This document shows, piece by piece, positions 48,220-61,800 of a stretch of DNA of 64,000 bases. Location: contig OY756962.1 of the NCBI GenBank assembly GCA_963580455.1, positions 17,068,001 through 17,132,000 on the forward strand, read 5' to 3'. The notes beneath the pieces are model-generated. The model was not told the DNA's origin and did no database searches. It worked only from the letters and a program-made list of their open reading frames with translations. The DNA comes from Euonymus europaeus (Eukaryota > Streptophyta > Magnoliopsida > Celastrales > Celastraceae). Position 1 is the first letter of the stretch, and every line of letters begins with the position of its first letter. The translations under genes were made by a program, and so were the position numbers.

Positions 48220-51200
48220 AATAATCTAGGAAGCTTATACTCGTAAAATTTGACATAGAAGAACAATAAAAAGTGTATCGAGAGCAACTTTGATGGTCCG
48301 AAGTTCCTCAACTCTCTCTATGGAGGAGCTTTTAACGATTTTGTCCATTTGTCATAGAAGGATGGTGTTTTAGCATCGAAATAATCTAGGAATCTTATAC
48401 TCGTAAAATTTGACATAGAAGAACAATAAAAAGTGTATCGAGAGCAACTTTGTTGGTCCGAAGTTGCTCAACTCTCTCTATGGAGGAGTTTTTAACGGTT
48501 TTGTCCATTTCCCATAGAAAGTTGGTGGTTTGCAATCGAAATAATCTTTGAAGCTTATACTCATAAACTTTGACATAGAATAACAATAAAAAGTGTACAC
48601 GGAGCAACTTTGATGGTCCGAAGTTGCTCAACTCTCTATGGAGGGGCTTTTAACGGTTTTCTCCATTTGTCATAGAAAGATGGTGTTTTAGCATCGAAAT
48701 AATCTAGGAAGCTTATACTCGTAAAATTTGACATAGAAGAACAATAAAAAGTGTATCGCGAGCAACTTTGCTGGTCCGAAGTTGCTCAACTCTCTCTATG
48801 GAGGAGCTTTTAACGGTTTTGTCCATTTCTCATAGAAAGTTGGTGATTTGGAATCGAAATAATCTTGGAAGCTTATACTCATAAAATTTGACATAGAATA
48901 ACAATAAAAAGTGTACACGGAGCAACTTTGATGGTCCGAAGTTGCTCAACTCTCTCTATGGAGGGGCTTTTAATGGTTTTCTCCATTTGTCATAGAAAGA
49001 TGGTGTTTTAGCATTGAAATAATCTAGGAAGCTTATACTCGTAAAATTTGACATAGAAGAACAATAAAAAGTGTATCGCGAGCAACTTTGTTGGTCCGAA
49101 GTTGCTCAACTCTCTCTATGGAGGAGCTTTTAACGGGTTTGTCCATTTCTCATAGAAAGTTGGTGATTTGGAATCGAAATAATCTTGGAAGCTTATACTC
49201 GTAAAATTTGACATAGAAGAACAATTAAAAGTGTACACCGAGCAACTTTGATGGTTTGAAGTTCCTCAACTCTCTTTATGGAGGAGCATTTATTGATTTT
49301 GTCCATTTGTCATAGAAAGATGGTGTTTTAGCATCGAAATAATCTAGGAAGTTTATACTCCTAAAATTTGACATATAAGAACAATAAAAAGTGTATCGAG
49401 AGCAACTTTGTTGGTCCGAAGTTGCTCAACTCTCTCTATGGAGGAGTTTTTAACGATTTTGTCCATTTCTCATAGAAGGTTGGTGATTTGGAATCGAAAT
49501 AGTCTTGGAAGATTATACTCATAAAATTTCACATAGAAGAACAATAAAAAGTGTACACCGAGCAACTTTGATGGACCGAAGTTGCTCAACTCTCTCTTTG
49601 GAGGGGCTTTTAACGGTTTTCTCCATTTGTCATAGAAAGATGGTGTTTTAGCATCGAAATAATCTAGGAAACTTATACTCGTAAAATTTGACATAGAGGA
49701 ACAATAAAAAGTGTATCGCGAGAAACTTTGTTAGTCCGAAGTTGCTCAACTCTCTCTATGGAGGAGCTTTTAACGGTTTTGTCCATTTCTCATAGAAAGT
49801 TGGTGATTTGGAATCGAAATAATCTTGGAAGCTTATACTCATAAAATTTGACATAGAATAACAATAAAAAGTGTACACCGAGCAACTTTGATGGTCCGAA
49901 GTTGCTCAACTCTCTCTATGGAGGGGCTTTTAACTGTTTTCTCCATTTGTCATAGAAGGATGGTGTTTCAGCATCGAAATAATCTAGGAAGCTTATACTC
50001 GTAAAATTTGCCATAGAAGAACAATAAAAAGTGTATCCCGAGCAACTTTGTTGGTCCGAAGTTGCTCAACTCTCTCTATGGAGGAGCTTTTAACGGGTTT
50101 GTCCATTTCTCATAGAAAGTTGGTGATTTGGAATCGAAATAATCTTGGAAGCTTATACTCGTAAAATTTGACATAGAAGAACAATTAAAAGTGTACACCG
50201 AGCAACTTTGATGGTTTGAAGTTCCTCAACTCTCTTTATGGAGGAGCATTTATTGATTTTGTCCATTTGTCATAGAAAGATGGTGTTTTAGCATCGAAAT
50301 AATCTAGGAAGTTTATACTCCTAAAATTTGACATATAAGAACAATAAAAAGTGTATCGAGAGCAACTTTGTTGGTCCGAAGTTGCTCAACTCTCTCTATG
50401 GAGGAGTTTTTAACGATTTTGTCCATTTCTCATAGAAAGTTGGTGATTTGGAATCGAAATAGTCTTGGAAGATTATACTCATAAAATTTCACATAGAAGA
50501 ACAATAAAAAGTGTACACCGAGCAACTTTGATGGACCGAAGTTGCTCAACTCTCTCTTTGGAGGGGCTTTTAACGGTTTTCTCCATTTGTCATAGAAAGA
50601 TGGTGTTTTAGCATCGAAATAATCTAGGAAACTTATACTCGTAAAATTTGACATAGAGGAACAATAAAAAGTGTATCGCGAGAAACTTTGTTAGTCCGAA
50701 GTTGCTCAACTCTCTCTATGGAGGAGCTTTTAACGGTTTTGTCCATTTCTCATAGAAAGTTGGTGATTTGGAATCGAAATAATCTTGGAAGCTTATACTC
50801 ATAAAATTTGACATAGAATAACAATAAAAAGTGTACACCGAGCAACTTTGATGGTCCGAAGTTGCTCAACTCTCTCTATGGAGGGGCTTTTAACTGTTTT
50901 CTCCATTTGTCATAGAAGGATGGTGTTTCAGCATCGAAATAATCTAGGAAGCTTATACTCGTAAAATTTGACATAGAAGAACAATAAAAAGTGTATCCCG
51001 AGCAACTTTGTTGGTCCGAAGTTGCTCAACTCTCTCTATGGAGGAGCTTTTAACGGTTTTGTCCATTTGTCATAGAAAGATGGTGTTTTAGCATCGAAAT
51101 AATCTAGGAAGCTTATACTCGTAAAATTTGACAAAAAAGAACAATAAAAAGTGTATACCGAGCAACTTTTTTGGTCCGAAGTTGCTCAACTCTCTCTATG

Positions 51201-51360
51201 GAGGAGCTTTTAACTGTTTTGTCCATTTGTGATAAAAAGTTGGTGTTTTAGCATCGAAATAATCTTGGAAGCTTATACTCGTAAAATTTGACACAGAAGA
51301 ACAATAAAAAGTGTACACCGAGCAATTTTGAAGGTCCGAAGTTTCTCAACTCTCTCTATG
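48220..51360 (+). repeat. 16-mer higher-order repeat, unit IV with internal six-mer duplication
   Basis: Follows the unit III order but contains an internal tandem duplication of six monomers: 49081-50040 and 50041-51000, 960 bp each. These differ by, for example, CATAGAAGGTTGG against CATAGAAAGTTGG and TTTGCCATAG against TTTGACATAG. The unit ends near 51360, where C-type sequence takes over. Private changes at its start include AAAGTTGGTGGTTTGC and CTTTGCTGGTCC. Confidence 0.85.
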
Positions 51361-51831
51361 GAGGAGCTTTTAACGGTTTTGTTCATTTGTCGTAAAAAGT
51401 TCATTTTTTGGCATCGAAATAATCTAGGAAGCTTCTACTCATAAAATTTAACATAGAAGAACAATAAAAAGTGTACATCGAGCAACTTTGATGGTTAGAA
51501 GTTGCTCCACACTCTCTATGGAGGAGCCTTTAACGGTTTTGTCCATTTCTCGCAGAAAGTTGTTGATTTGTAATCGAAATAATCTTGGAAGATTATACTC
51601 GTAAAATTTGACATAGAAGAACAATAACAAGTGTACACCGAGCAACTTTGATGGTCCGAAGTTGCTCAACTCTCTCTATAGAGGAGCTTTTAACGATTTT
51701 GTCCATTTGTCATAGAAGGATGGTGTTTTAGCATCGACATAATCTAGGAAACTTATCCTCGTAAAATTTGACATAGAAGAACATTAAAAAGTATATCGCG
51801 AGCAACTTTGTTGGTCCGAAGTTGCTCAACT
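51192..51831 (+). repeat. D-C-B-A tetramer at the 16-mer / 23-mer junction
   Basis: D starts at 51192, C at 51352, B at 51512 and A at 51672, all 160 bp long. The order is the same as at 1118-2877 and 40159-40798. The A unit has GCATCGACATAATC and TTATCCTCG. It overlaps the tail of 16-mer unit IV, whose last D monomer serves as the first tetramer member. Confidence 0.82.
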
Positions 51832-53239
51832 CTCTCTATGGAGGAGCTTTTAACGGTTTTGTCCATTTGTGATAAAAATTTGGTGTTTTGGCATCGAAAT
51901 AATCTTGGAAGCTTATACTCGTAAAATTTGACATAGAAGAACAATAAAAAGTGTACACCGAGCAACTTTGATCGTCCGAAGTTTCTCAACTCTCTCTATG
52001 GAGGAGCTTTTAACGGTTTTGTCCATTTGTCTTATAAAGTTCATTTTTTAGCATCGAAATAATCTAGGAAGCTTACACTCATAAAATTTAACATAGAAGA
52101 ACAATAAAAAGTGCACATCGAGCAACTTTGATGGTTCGAAGTTGCTCAACTCTCTCTATGGAGGGGCTTTTAACGGTTTTGTCCATTTGTCATAGAAAGA
52201 TGGTGTTTTAGCATCGAAATAATCTAGGAAGCTTATACTCATAAAATTTTACAAAGAAGAACACTAAAAAATCTATCCCGAGCAACTTTGGTTGTCCGAA
52301 GTTGCTCAACTCTCTCTATGGAGGAGATTTTAACGGTTTTGTCCATTTTTGATAAAAAGTTGGTGTTTTGGCATCGAAATAATCTTGGAAGCTTATACTC
52401 GTAAAATTTGACATAGAAGAACAATAAAAAGTGTATCGAGAGCAACTTTGATGGTCCGAAGTTCCTCAACTCTCTCTATGGAGGAGCTTTTAACGATTTT
52501 GTCCATTTGTCATAGAAGGATGGTGTTTTAGCATCGAAATAATCTAGGAAGCTTACACTCGTAAAATTTGACATAGAAGAACAATAAAAAGTGTATCGAG
52601 AGCAACTTTGTTGGTCCGAAGTTGCTCAACTCTCTCTATGGAGGAGCTTTTAACGGTTTTGTCCATTTGTGATAAAAAGTTGGTGTTTTGGCATCGAAAT
52701 AATCTTGGAAGCTTATACTCGTAAAATTTGACATAGAAGAACAATAAAAAGTGTATCGAGAACAACTTTGATGGTCCGAAGTTCCTCAACTCTCTCTATG
52801 GAGGAGCTTTTAACGATTTTCTACATTTGTCATAGAAGGATAGTGTTTTAGCATCGAAATAATCTAGGAAGCTTATACTCGTAAAATTTGACATAGAAGA
52901 ACAATAAAAAGTGTATCGAGAGCAACTTTGTTGGTCCAAAGTTGCTCAACTCTCTTTATGGAGGAGTTTTTAACGGTTTTTTCCATTTCCCATAGAAAGT
53001 TGGTGATTTGGAATCGAAATAATCTTGGATGCTTATACTCATAAAATTTGACAAAGAATAACAATAAAAAGTGTACACGGAGCAACTTTGATGGTCCGAA
53101 GTTGCTCAACTCTCTATATGGAGGGGCTTTTAACGGTTTTCTCCATTTGTCATAGAAAGATGGTGTTTTAGCATCGAAATAATCTAGGAAGCTTATACTC
53201 GTAAAATTTGACATAGAAGAACAATAAAAAGTGTATCGA

Positions 53240-53267
53240 GAGGAACTTTGATGGTCCGAAGTTCCTC
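53240..53267. other. Dyad with paired arm changes (GAGGAACTT / AAGTTCCTC)
   Basis: The right-arm form AAGTTCCTC is common in the array, usually facing an unmatched GAGCAACTT. Here the left arm has the facing change to GAGGAACTT and pairing is complete. Copies of this dyad are at 56922-56949 and 59803-59830 through block duplication, so the three count as one event. Confidence 0.8.
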
Positions 53268-54359
53268 AACTCTATCTATGGAGGAGCTTTTAACGATTTT
53301 GTCCATTTGTCATAGAAGGATGGTGTTTTAGCATCGAAATAATCTAGGAATCTTATACTCGTAAAATTTGACATAGAAGAACAATAAAAAGTGTACACCG
53401 AGCAACTTTGATGGTCCGAAGTTTCTCAACTCTCTCTATGGAGGAGCTTTTAACGGTTTTGTCCATTTGTCTTAAAAAGTTCGTTTTTTAGCATCGAAAT
53501 AATCTAGGAAGCTTACACTCATAAAATTTAACATAGAAGAACAATAAAAAGTGTACATCGAGCAACTTTGATGGTTCGAAGTTGCTCAACTCTCTCTATA
53601 GAGGGGCTTTTAACGGTTTTGTCCATTTGTCATAGAAAGATGGTGGTTTAGCATCGAAATAATCTAGGAAGCTTATACTCATAAAATTTTACAAAGAAGA
53701 ACAATAAAAAATCTATCCCGAGCAACTTTGGTTGTCCGAAGTTGCTCAACTCTCTCTATGGAGGAGATTTTAACGGTTTTGTCCATTTTTGATAAAAAGT
53801 TGGTGTTTTGGCATCGAAATAATCTTGGAAGCTTATACTCGTAAAATTTGACATAGAAGAACAACAAAAAGTGTACACCGAGCAATTTTGATGGTCCGAA
53901 GTTGCTCAACTCTCTTTATAGAGGAGCTTTTAACAGTTTTGTCCATTTGTCGTAAAAAGTTCGTTTTTTGGCATGGAAATAATCTAGGAAGCTTATACTC
54001 AAAAAATTTAACATAGAAGAACAATAAAAAGTGTACATCGAGCAACTTTGATGGTTCGAAGTTGCTCCACACTCTCTATGGAGGAGCTTTTAACGGGTTT
54101 GTCCATTTCTCATAGAAAGTTGTTGATTTGGAATCGAAATAATCTTGGAAGATTATACTCGTAAAATTTGACATAGAATAACAATAAAAAGTGTACACCG
54201 AGCAACTTTGATGGTCCGAAGTTGCTCAACTCTCTCTATGGAGGAGCTTTTAACGATTTTGTTTATTTGTCATAGAAAGATGGTGTTTTAGCATCGAAAT
54301 AATCTAGGAAGCTTATACTCGTAAAATTTGACATAGACGTACAATAAAAAGTGTATCGC

Positions 54360-54387
54360 GGGCAACTTTGTTGGTCCGAAGTTGCCC
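54360..54387. other. Dyad with paired arm changes (GGGCAACTT / AAGTTGCCC)
   Basis: Both arms carry facing changes relative to GAGC/GCTC, and a fully paired nine-base stem remains. Block duplication places copies at 58042-58069 and 60923-60950, so this is one event. Confidence 0.8.
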
Positions 54388-55513
54388 AACTCTCTCTATG
54401 GAGGTGGTTTTAACGGTTTTGTCCATTTGTGATAAAAAGTTGTTGTTTTGGCATCGAAATAATCTTGGAAGCTTATACTCGTAAAATTTGACATAGAAAA
54501 ACAATAAAAAGTGTACACCGAGCAACATTGATGGTTCGAAGTTTCTCAACTCTCTCTATGGAGGAGCATTCAACGGTTTTGTCCATTTGTCTTAAAAAGT
54601 TCATTTTTTGGCCTCGAAATAATCTAGAAAGCTTATACTCATAAAATTTAACATAGAAGAACAATAAAAAGTGTACAATCGAGCAACTTTGATGGTTAGA
54701 AGTTGCTCCACTCTCTCTATGGAGGAGCTTTTAACGGTTTTGTCCATTTCTCATAGAAAGTTGGTGATTTGAATCGAAATAATCTAGGAAGCTTATACTC
54801 ATAAAATTTGACATAGAATAACAATAAAAAGTGTACACCGAGCAACTTTGATGGTCCGAAGTTGCTCAACTCTCTCTATGGAGGGGCTTTTAACGGTTTT
54901 CTCCATTTCTCATAGAAAGATGGTGTTTTAGCATCGAAATAATCTAGGAAGCTTATACTCGTAAAATTTGATGTAGAAGAACATTAAAAAGTGTATCCCG
55001 AGCAACTTTGTTGGTTCCGAAGTTGCTCAATTCTCTCTATGGAGGAGGTTTTAACGGTTTTGTCCATTTGTCATAGAAAGATGGTGTTTTAGCATCGAAA
55101 TAATCTAGGAAGCTTATACTCGTAAAATTTGACAAAAAATAACAATAAAAAGTGTATCCCGAGCAACTTTGTTGGTCCGAAATTGCTCAACTCTCTCTAT
55201 GGAGGAGCTTTTAACGGTTTTGTCCATTTGTGATAAAAAGTTGGTGTTTTGGCATCGAAATAATCTTGGAAGCATATACTCGTAAAATTTGACGTAGAAG
55301 AACAGTAAAAAGTGTACAACGAGCAACTTTGATGGTCCGAAGTTTCTCAACTCTCTCTATGGAGGAGCATTCAACGGTTTTGTCCATTTGTCTTAAAAAG
55401 TTTATTTTTTGGCATCGAAATAATCTAGGAAGCTTATACTCATAAAATTTAACATAGAAGAACAATAAAAAGTGTACAATCGAGCAACTTTGATGGTTAG
55501 AAGTTGCTCCACT

Positions 55514-58500
55514 CTCTCTATGGAGGAGCTTTTAACGGTTTTGTCCATTTGTGATAAAAATTTGGTGTTTTGGCATCGAAATAATCTTGGAAGCTTATAC
55601 TCGTAAAATTTGACATAGAAGAACAATAAAAAGTGTACACCGAGCAACTTTGATCGTCCGAAGTTTCTCAACTCTCTCTATGGAGGAGCTTTTAACGGTT
55701 TTGTCCATTTGTGTTATAAAGTTCATTTTTTAGCATCGAAATAATCTAGGAAGCTTACACTCATAAAATTTAACATAGAAGAACAATAAAAAGTGCACAT
55801 CGAGCAACTTTGATGGTTCGAAGTTGCTCAACTCTCTCTATGGAGGGGCTTTTAACGGTTTTGTCCATTTGTCATAGAAAGATGGTGTTTTAGCATCGAA
55901 ATAATCTAGGAAGCTTATACTCATAAAATTTTACAAAGAAGAACACTAAAAAATCTATCCCGAGCAACTTTGGTTGTCCGAAGTTGCTCAACTCTCTCTA
56001 TGGAGGAGATTTTAACGGTTTTGTCCATTTTTGATAAAAAGTTGGTGTTTTGGCATCGAAATAATCTTGGAAGCTTATACTCGTAAAATTTGACATAGAA
56101 GAACAATAAAAAGTGTATCGAGAGCAACTTTGATGGTCCGAAGTTCCTCAACTCTCTCTATGGAGGAGCTTTTAACGATTTTGTCCATTTGTCATAGAAG
56201 GATGGTGTTTTAGCATCGAAATAATCTAGGAAGCTTACACTCGTAAAATTTGACATAGAAGAACAATAAAAAGTGTATCGAGAGCAACTTTGTTGGTCCG
56301 AAGTTGCTCAACTCTCTCTATGGAGGAGCTTTTAACGGTTTTGTCCATTTGTGATAAAAAGTTGGTGTTTTGGCATCGAAATAATCTTGGAAGCTTATAC
56401 TCGTAAAATTTGACATAGAAGAACAATAAAAAGTGTATCGAGAACAACTTTGATGGTCCGAAGTTCCTCAACTCTCTCTATGGAGGAGCTTTTAACGATT
56501 TTCTACATTTGTCATAGAAGGATAGTGTTTTAGCATCGAAATAATCTAGGAAGCTTATACTCGTAAAATTTGACATAGAAGAACAATAAAAAGTGTATCG
56601 AGAGCAACTTTGTTTGTCCAAAGTTGCTCAACTCTCTTTATGGAGGAGTTTTTAACGGTTTTTTCCATTTCCCATAGAAAGTTGGTGATTTGGAATCGAA
56701 ATAATCTTGGATGCTTATACTCATAAAATTTGACAAAGAATAACAATAAAAAGTGTACACGGAGCAACTTTGATGGTCCGAAGTTGCTCAACTCTCTATA
56801 TGGAGGGGCTTTTAACGGTTTTCTCCATTTGTCATAGAAAGATGGTGTTTTAGCATCGAAATAATCTAGGAAGCTTATACTCGTAAAATTTGACATAGAA
56901 GAACAATAAAAAGTGTATCGAGAGGAACTTTGATGGTCCGAAGTTCCTCAACTCTATCTATGGAGGAGCTTTTAACGATTTTGTCCATTTGTCATAGAAG
57001 GATGGTGTTTTAGCATCGAAATAATCTAGGAATCTTATACTCGTAAAATTTGACATAGAAGAACAATAAAAAGTGTACATCGAGCAACTTTGATGGTCCG
57101 AAGTTTCTCAACTCTCTCTATGGAGGAGCTTTTAACGGTTTTGTCCATTTGTCTTAAAAAGTTCGTTTTTTATCATCGAAATAATCTAGGAAGCTTACAC
57201 TCATAAAATTTAACATAGAAGAACAATAAAAAGTGTACATCGAGCAACTTTGATGGTTCGAAGTTGCTCAACTCTCTCTATAGAGGGGCTTTTAACGGTT
57301 TTGTCCATTTGTCATAGAAAGATGGTGGTTTAGCATCGAAATAATCTAGGAAGCTTATACTCATAAAATTTTACAAAGAAGAACAATAAAAAATCTATCC
57401 CGAGCAACTTTGGTTGTCCGAAGTTGCTCAACTCTCTCTATGGAGGAGATTTTAACGGTTTTGTCCATTTTTGATAAAAAGTTGGTGTTTTGGCATCGAA
57501 ATAATCTTGGAAGCTTATACTCGTAAAATTTGACATAGAAGAACAACAAAAAGTGTACACCGAGCAATTTTGATGGTCCGAAGTTGCTCAACTCTCTTTA
57601 TAGAGGAGCTTTTAACAGTTTTGTCCATTTGTCGTAAAAAGTTCGTTTTTTGGCATGGAAATAATCTAGGAAGCTTATACTCAAAAAATTTAACATAGAA
57701 GAACAATAAAAAGTGTACATCGAGCAACTTTGATGGTTCGAAGTTGCTCCACACTCTCTATGGAGGAGCTTTTAACGGGTTTGTCCATTTCTCATAGAAA
57801 GTTGTTGATTTGGAATCGAAATAATCTTGGAAGATTATACTCGTAAAATTTGACATAGAATAACAATAAAAAGTGTACACCGAGCAACTTTGATGGTCCG
57901 AAGTTGCTCAACTCTCTCTATGGAGGAGCTTTTAACGATTTTGTTTATTTGTCATAGAAAGATGGTGTTTTAGCATCGAAATAATCTAAGAAGCTTATAC
58001 TCGTAAAATTTGACATAGACGTACAATAAAAAGTGTATCGCGGGCAACTTTGTTGGTCCGAAGTTGCCCAACTCTCTCTATGGAGGTGGTTTTAACGGTT
58101 TTGTCCATTTGTGATAAAAAGTTGTTGTTTTGGCATCGAAATAATCTTGGAAGCTTATACTCGTAAAATTTGACATAGAAAAACAATAAAAAGTGTACAC
58201 CGAGCAACATTGATGGTTCGAAGTTTCTCAACTCTCTCTATGGAGGAGCATTCAACGGTTTTGTCCATTTGTCTTAAAAAGTTCGTTTTTTGGCCTCGAA
58301 ATAATCTACAAAGCTTATACTCATAAAATTTAACATAGAAGAACAATAAAAAGTGTACAATCGAGCAACTTTGATGGTTAGAAGTTGCTCCACTCTCTCT
58401 ATGGAGGAGCTTTTAACGGTTTTGTCCATTTCTCATAGAAAGTTGGTGATTTGAATCGAAATAATCTAGGAAGCTTATACTCATAAAATTTGACATAGAA

Positions 58501-58801
58501 TAACAATAAAAAGTGTACACCGAGCAACTTTGATGGTCCGAAGTTGCTCAACTCTCTCTATGGAGGGGCTTTTAACGGTTTTCTCCATTTCTCATAGAAA
58601 GATGGTGTTTTAGCATCGAAATAATCTAGGAAGCTTATACTCGTAAAATTTGATGTAGAAGAACATTAAAAAGTGTATCCCGAGCAACTTTGTTGGTTCC
58701 GAAGTTGCTCAACTCTCTCTATGGAGGTGGTTTTAACGGTTTTGTCCATTTGTCATAGAAAGATGGTGTTTTAGCATCGAAATAATCTAGGAAGCTTATA
58801 C
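55514..58801 (+). repeat. Large C/D-rich higher-order block, copy 2 (3288 bp)
   Basis: It matches copy 1 for about 20.5 monomers, then breaks inside a monomer near 58801. There ACTCGTAAAATTTGAC is replaced by ACTCATAAAATTTTAC, the sequence expected near 55920. This is a clean in-register junction. Private changes include TTTGTTTGTCCAAAG near 56610, TTTTTTATCATCG near 57166 and CTACAAAGC near 58305. Confidence 0.86.
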
Positions 58802-61800
58802 TCATAAAATTTTACAAAGAAGAACACTAAAAAATCTATCCCGAGCAACTTTGGTTGTCCGAAGTTGCTCAACTCTCTCTATGGAGGAGATTTTAACGGT
58901 TTTGTCCATTTTTGATAAAAAGTTGGTGTTTTGGCATCGAAATAATCTTGGAAGCTTATACTCGTAAAATTTGACATAGAAGAACAATAAAAAGTGTATC
59001 GAGAGCAACTTTGATGGTCCGAAGTTCCTCAACTCTCTCTATGGAGGAGCTTTTAACGATTTTGTCCATTTGTCATAGAAGGATGGTGTTTTAGCATCGA
59101 AATAATCTAGGAAGCTTACACTCGTAAAATTTGACATAGAAGAACAATAAAAAGTGTATCGAGAGCAACTTTGTTGGTCCGAAGTTGCTCAACTCTCTCT
59201 ATGGAGGAGCTTTTAACGGTTTTGTCCATTTTTGATAAAAAGTTGGTGTTTTGGCATCGAAATAATCTTGGAAGCTTATACTCGTAAAATTTGACATAGA
59301 AGAACAATAAAAAGTGTATCGAGAACAACTTTGATGGTCCGAAGTTCCTCAACTCTCTCTATGGAGGAGCTTTTAACGATTTTCTACATTTGTCATAGAA
59401 GGATAGTGTTTTAGCATCGAAATAATCTAGGAAGCTTATACTCGTAAAATTTGACATAGAAGAACAATAAAAAGTGTATCGAGAGCAACTTTGTTGGTCC
59501 AAAGTTGCTCAACTCTCTTTATGGAGGAGTTTTTAACGGTTTTTTCCATTTCCCATAGAAAGTTTGTGATTTGGAATCGAAATAATCTTGGATGCTTATA
59601 CTCATAAAATTTGACAAAGAATAACAATAAAAAGTGTACACGGAGCAACTTTGATGGTCCGAAGTTGCTCAACTCTCTATATGGAGGGGCTTTTAACGGT
59701 TTTCTCCATTTGTCATAGAAAGATGGTGTTTTAGCATCGAAATAATCTAGGAAGCTTATACTCGTAAAATTTGACATAGAAGAACAATAAAAAGTGTATC
59801 GAGAGGAACTTTGATGGTCCGAAGTTCCTCAACTCTATCTATGGAGGAGCTTTTAACGATTTTGTCCATTTGTCATAGAAGGATGGTGTTTTAGCATCGA
59901 AATAATCTAGGAATCTTATACTCGTAAAATTTGACATAGAAGAACAATAAAAAGTGTACACCGAGCAACTTTGATGGTCCGAAGTTTCTCAACTCTCTCT
60001 ATGGAGGAGCTTTTAACGGTTTTGTCCACTTGTCTTAAAAAGTTCGTTTTTTAGCATCGAAATAATCTAGGAAGCTTACACTCATAAAATTTAACATAGA
60101 AGAACAATAAAAAGTGTACATCGAGCAACTTTGATGGTTCGAAGTTGCTCAACTCTCTCTATAGAGGGGCTTTTAACGGTTTTGTCCATTTGTCATAGAA
60201 AGATGGTGGTTTAGCATCGAAATAATCTAGGAAGCTTATACTCATAAAATTTTACAAAGAAGAACAATAAAAAATCTATCCCGAGCAACTTTGGTTGTCC
60301 GAAGTTGCTCAACTCTCTCTATGGAGGAGATTTTAACGGTTTTGTCCATTTTTGATAAAAAGTTGGTGTTTTGGCATCGAAATAATCTTGGAAGCTTATA
60401 CTCGTAAAATTTGACATAGAAGAACAACAAAAAGTGTACACCGAGCAATTTTGATGGTCCGAAGTTGCTCAACTCTCTTTATAGAGGAGCTTTTAACAGT
60501 TTTGTCCATTTGTCGTAAAAAGTTCGTTTTTTGGCATGGAAATAATCTAGGAAGCTTATACTCAAAAAATTTAACATAGAAGAACAATAAAAAGTGTACA
60601 TCGAGCAACTTTGATGGTTCGAAGTTGCTCCACACTCTCTATGGAGGAGCTTTTAACGGGTTTGTCCATTTCTCATAGAAAGTTGTTGATTTGGAATCGA
60701 AATAATCTTGGAAGATTATACTCGTAAAATTTGACATAGAATAACAATAAAAAGTGTACACCGAGCAACTTTGATGGTCCGAAGTTGCTCAACTCTCTCT
60801 ATGGAGGAGCTTTTAACGATTTTGTTTATTTGTCATAGAAAGATGGTGTTTTAGCATCGAAATAATCTAGGAAGCTTATACTCGTAAAATTTGACATAGA
60901 CGTACAATAAAAAGTGTATCGCGGGCAACTTTGTTGGTCCGAAGTTGCCCAACTCTCTCTATGGAGGTGGTTTTAACGGTTTTGTCCATTTGTGATAAAA
61001 AGTTGTTGTTTTGGCATCGAAATAATCTTGGAAGCTTATACTCGTAAAATTTGACATAGAAAAACAATAAAAATTGTACACCGAGCAACATTGATGGTTC
61101 GAAGTTTCTCAACTCTCTCTATGGAGGAGCATTCAACGGTTTTGTCCATTTGTCTTAAAAAGTTCGTTTTTTGGCCTCGAAATAATCTAGAAAGCTTATA
61201 CTCATAAAATTTAACATAGAAGAACAATAAAAAGTGTACAATCGAGCAACTTTGATGGTTAGAAGTTGCTCCACTCTCTCTATGGAGGAGCTTTTAACGG
61301 TTTTGTCCATTTCTCATAGAAAGTTGGTGATTTGAATCGAAATAATCTAGGAAGCTTATACTCATAAAATTTGACATAGAATAACAATAAAAAGTGTACA
61401 CCGAGCAACTTTGATGGTCCGAAGTTGCTCAACTCTCTCTATGGAGGGGCTTTTAACGGTTTTCTCCATTTCTCATAGAAAGATGGTGTTTTAGCATCGA
61501 AATAATCTAGGAAGCTTATACTCGTAAAATTTGATGTAGAAGAACATTAAAAAGTGTATCCCGAGCAACTTTGTTGGTTCCGAAGTTTCTCAACTCTCTC
61601 TATGGAGGTGGTTTTAACGGTTTTGTCCATTTGTCATAGAAAGATGGTGTTTTAGCATCGAAATAATCTAGGAAGCTTATACTCGTAAAATTTGACAAAA
61701 AATAACAATAAAAAGTGTATCCCGAGCAACTTTGTTGGTCCGAAATTGCTCAACTCTCTCTATGGAGGAGCTTTTAACGGTTTTGTCCATTTGTGATAAA

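Larger units (their letters stand above)
51832..55513 (+). repeat. Large C/D-rich higher-order block, copy 1 (3682 bp, 23 monomers)
   Basis: Twenty-three monomers (23 x 160 plus 2), repeated at an offset of 3682 bp. Markers include GGAAGCTTACACTC, GTGCACATCG, AAAAATCTATCCCG with TTGGTTGTCC, GGATAGTGTTTTAG, CGAGAGGAACTTTG, GGAGGTGGTTTTAACG, GACGTACAATAAAAAG and ACAATCGAGC. It mixes all four monomer types and contains the two compensated dyads at 53240-53267 and 54360-54387. Confidence 0.86.
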
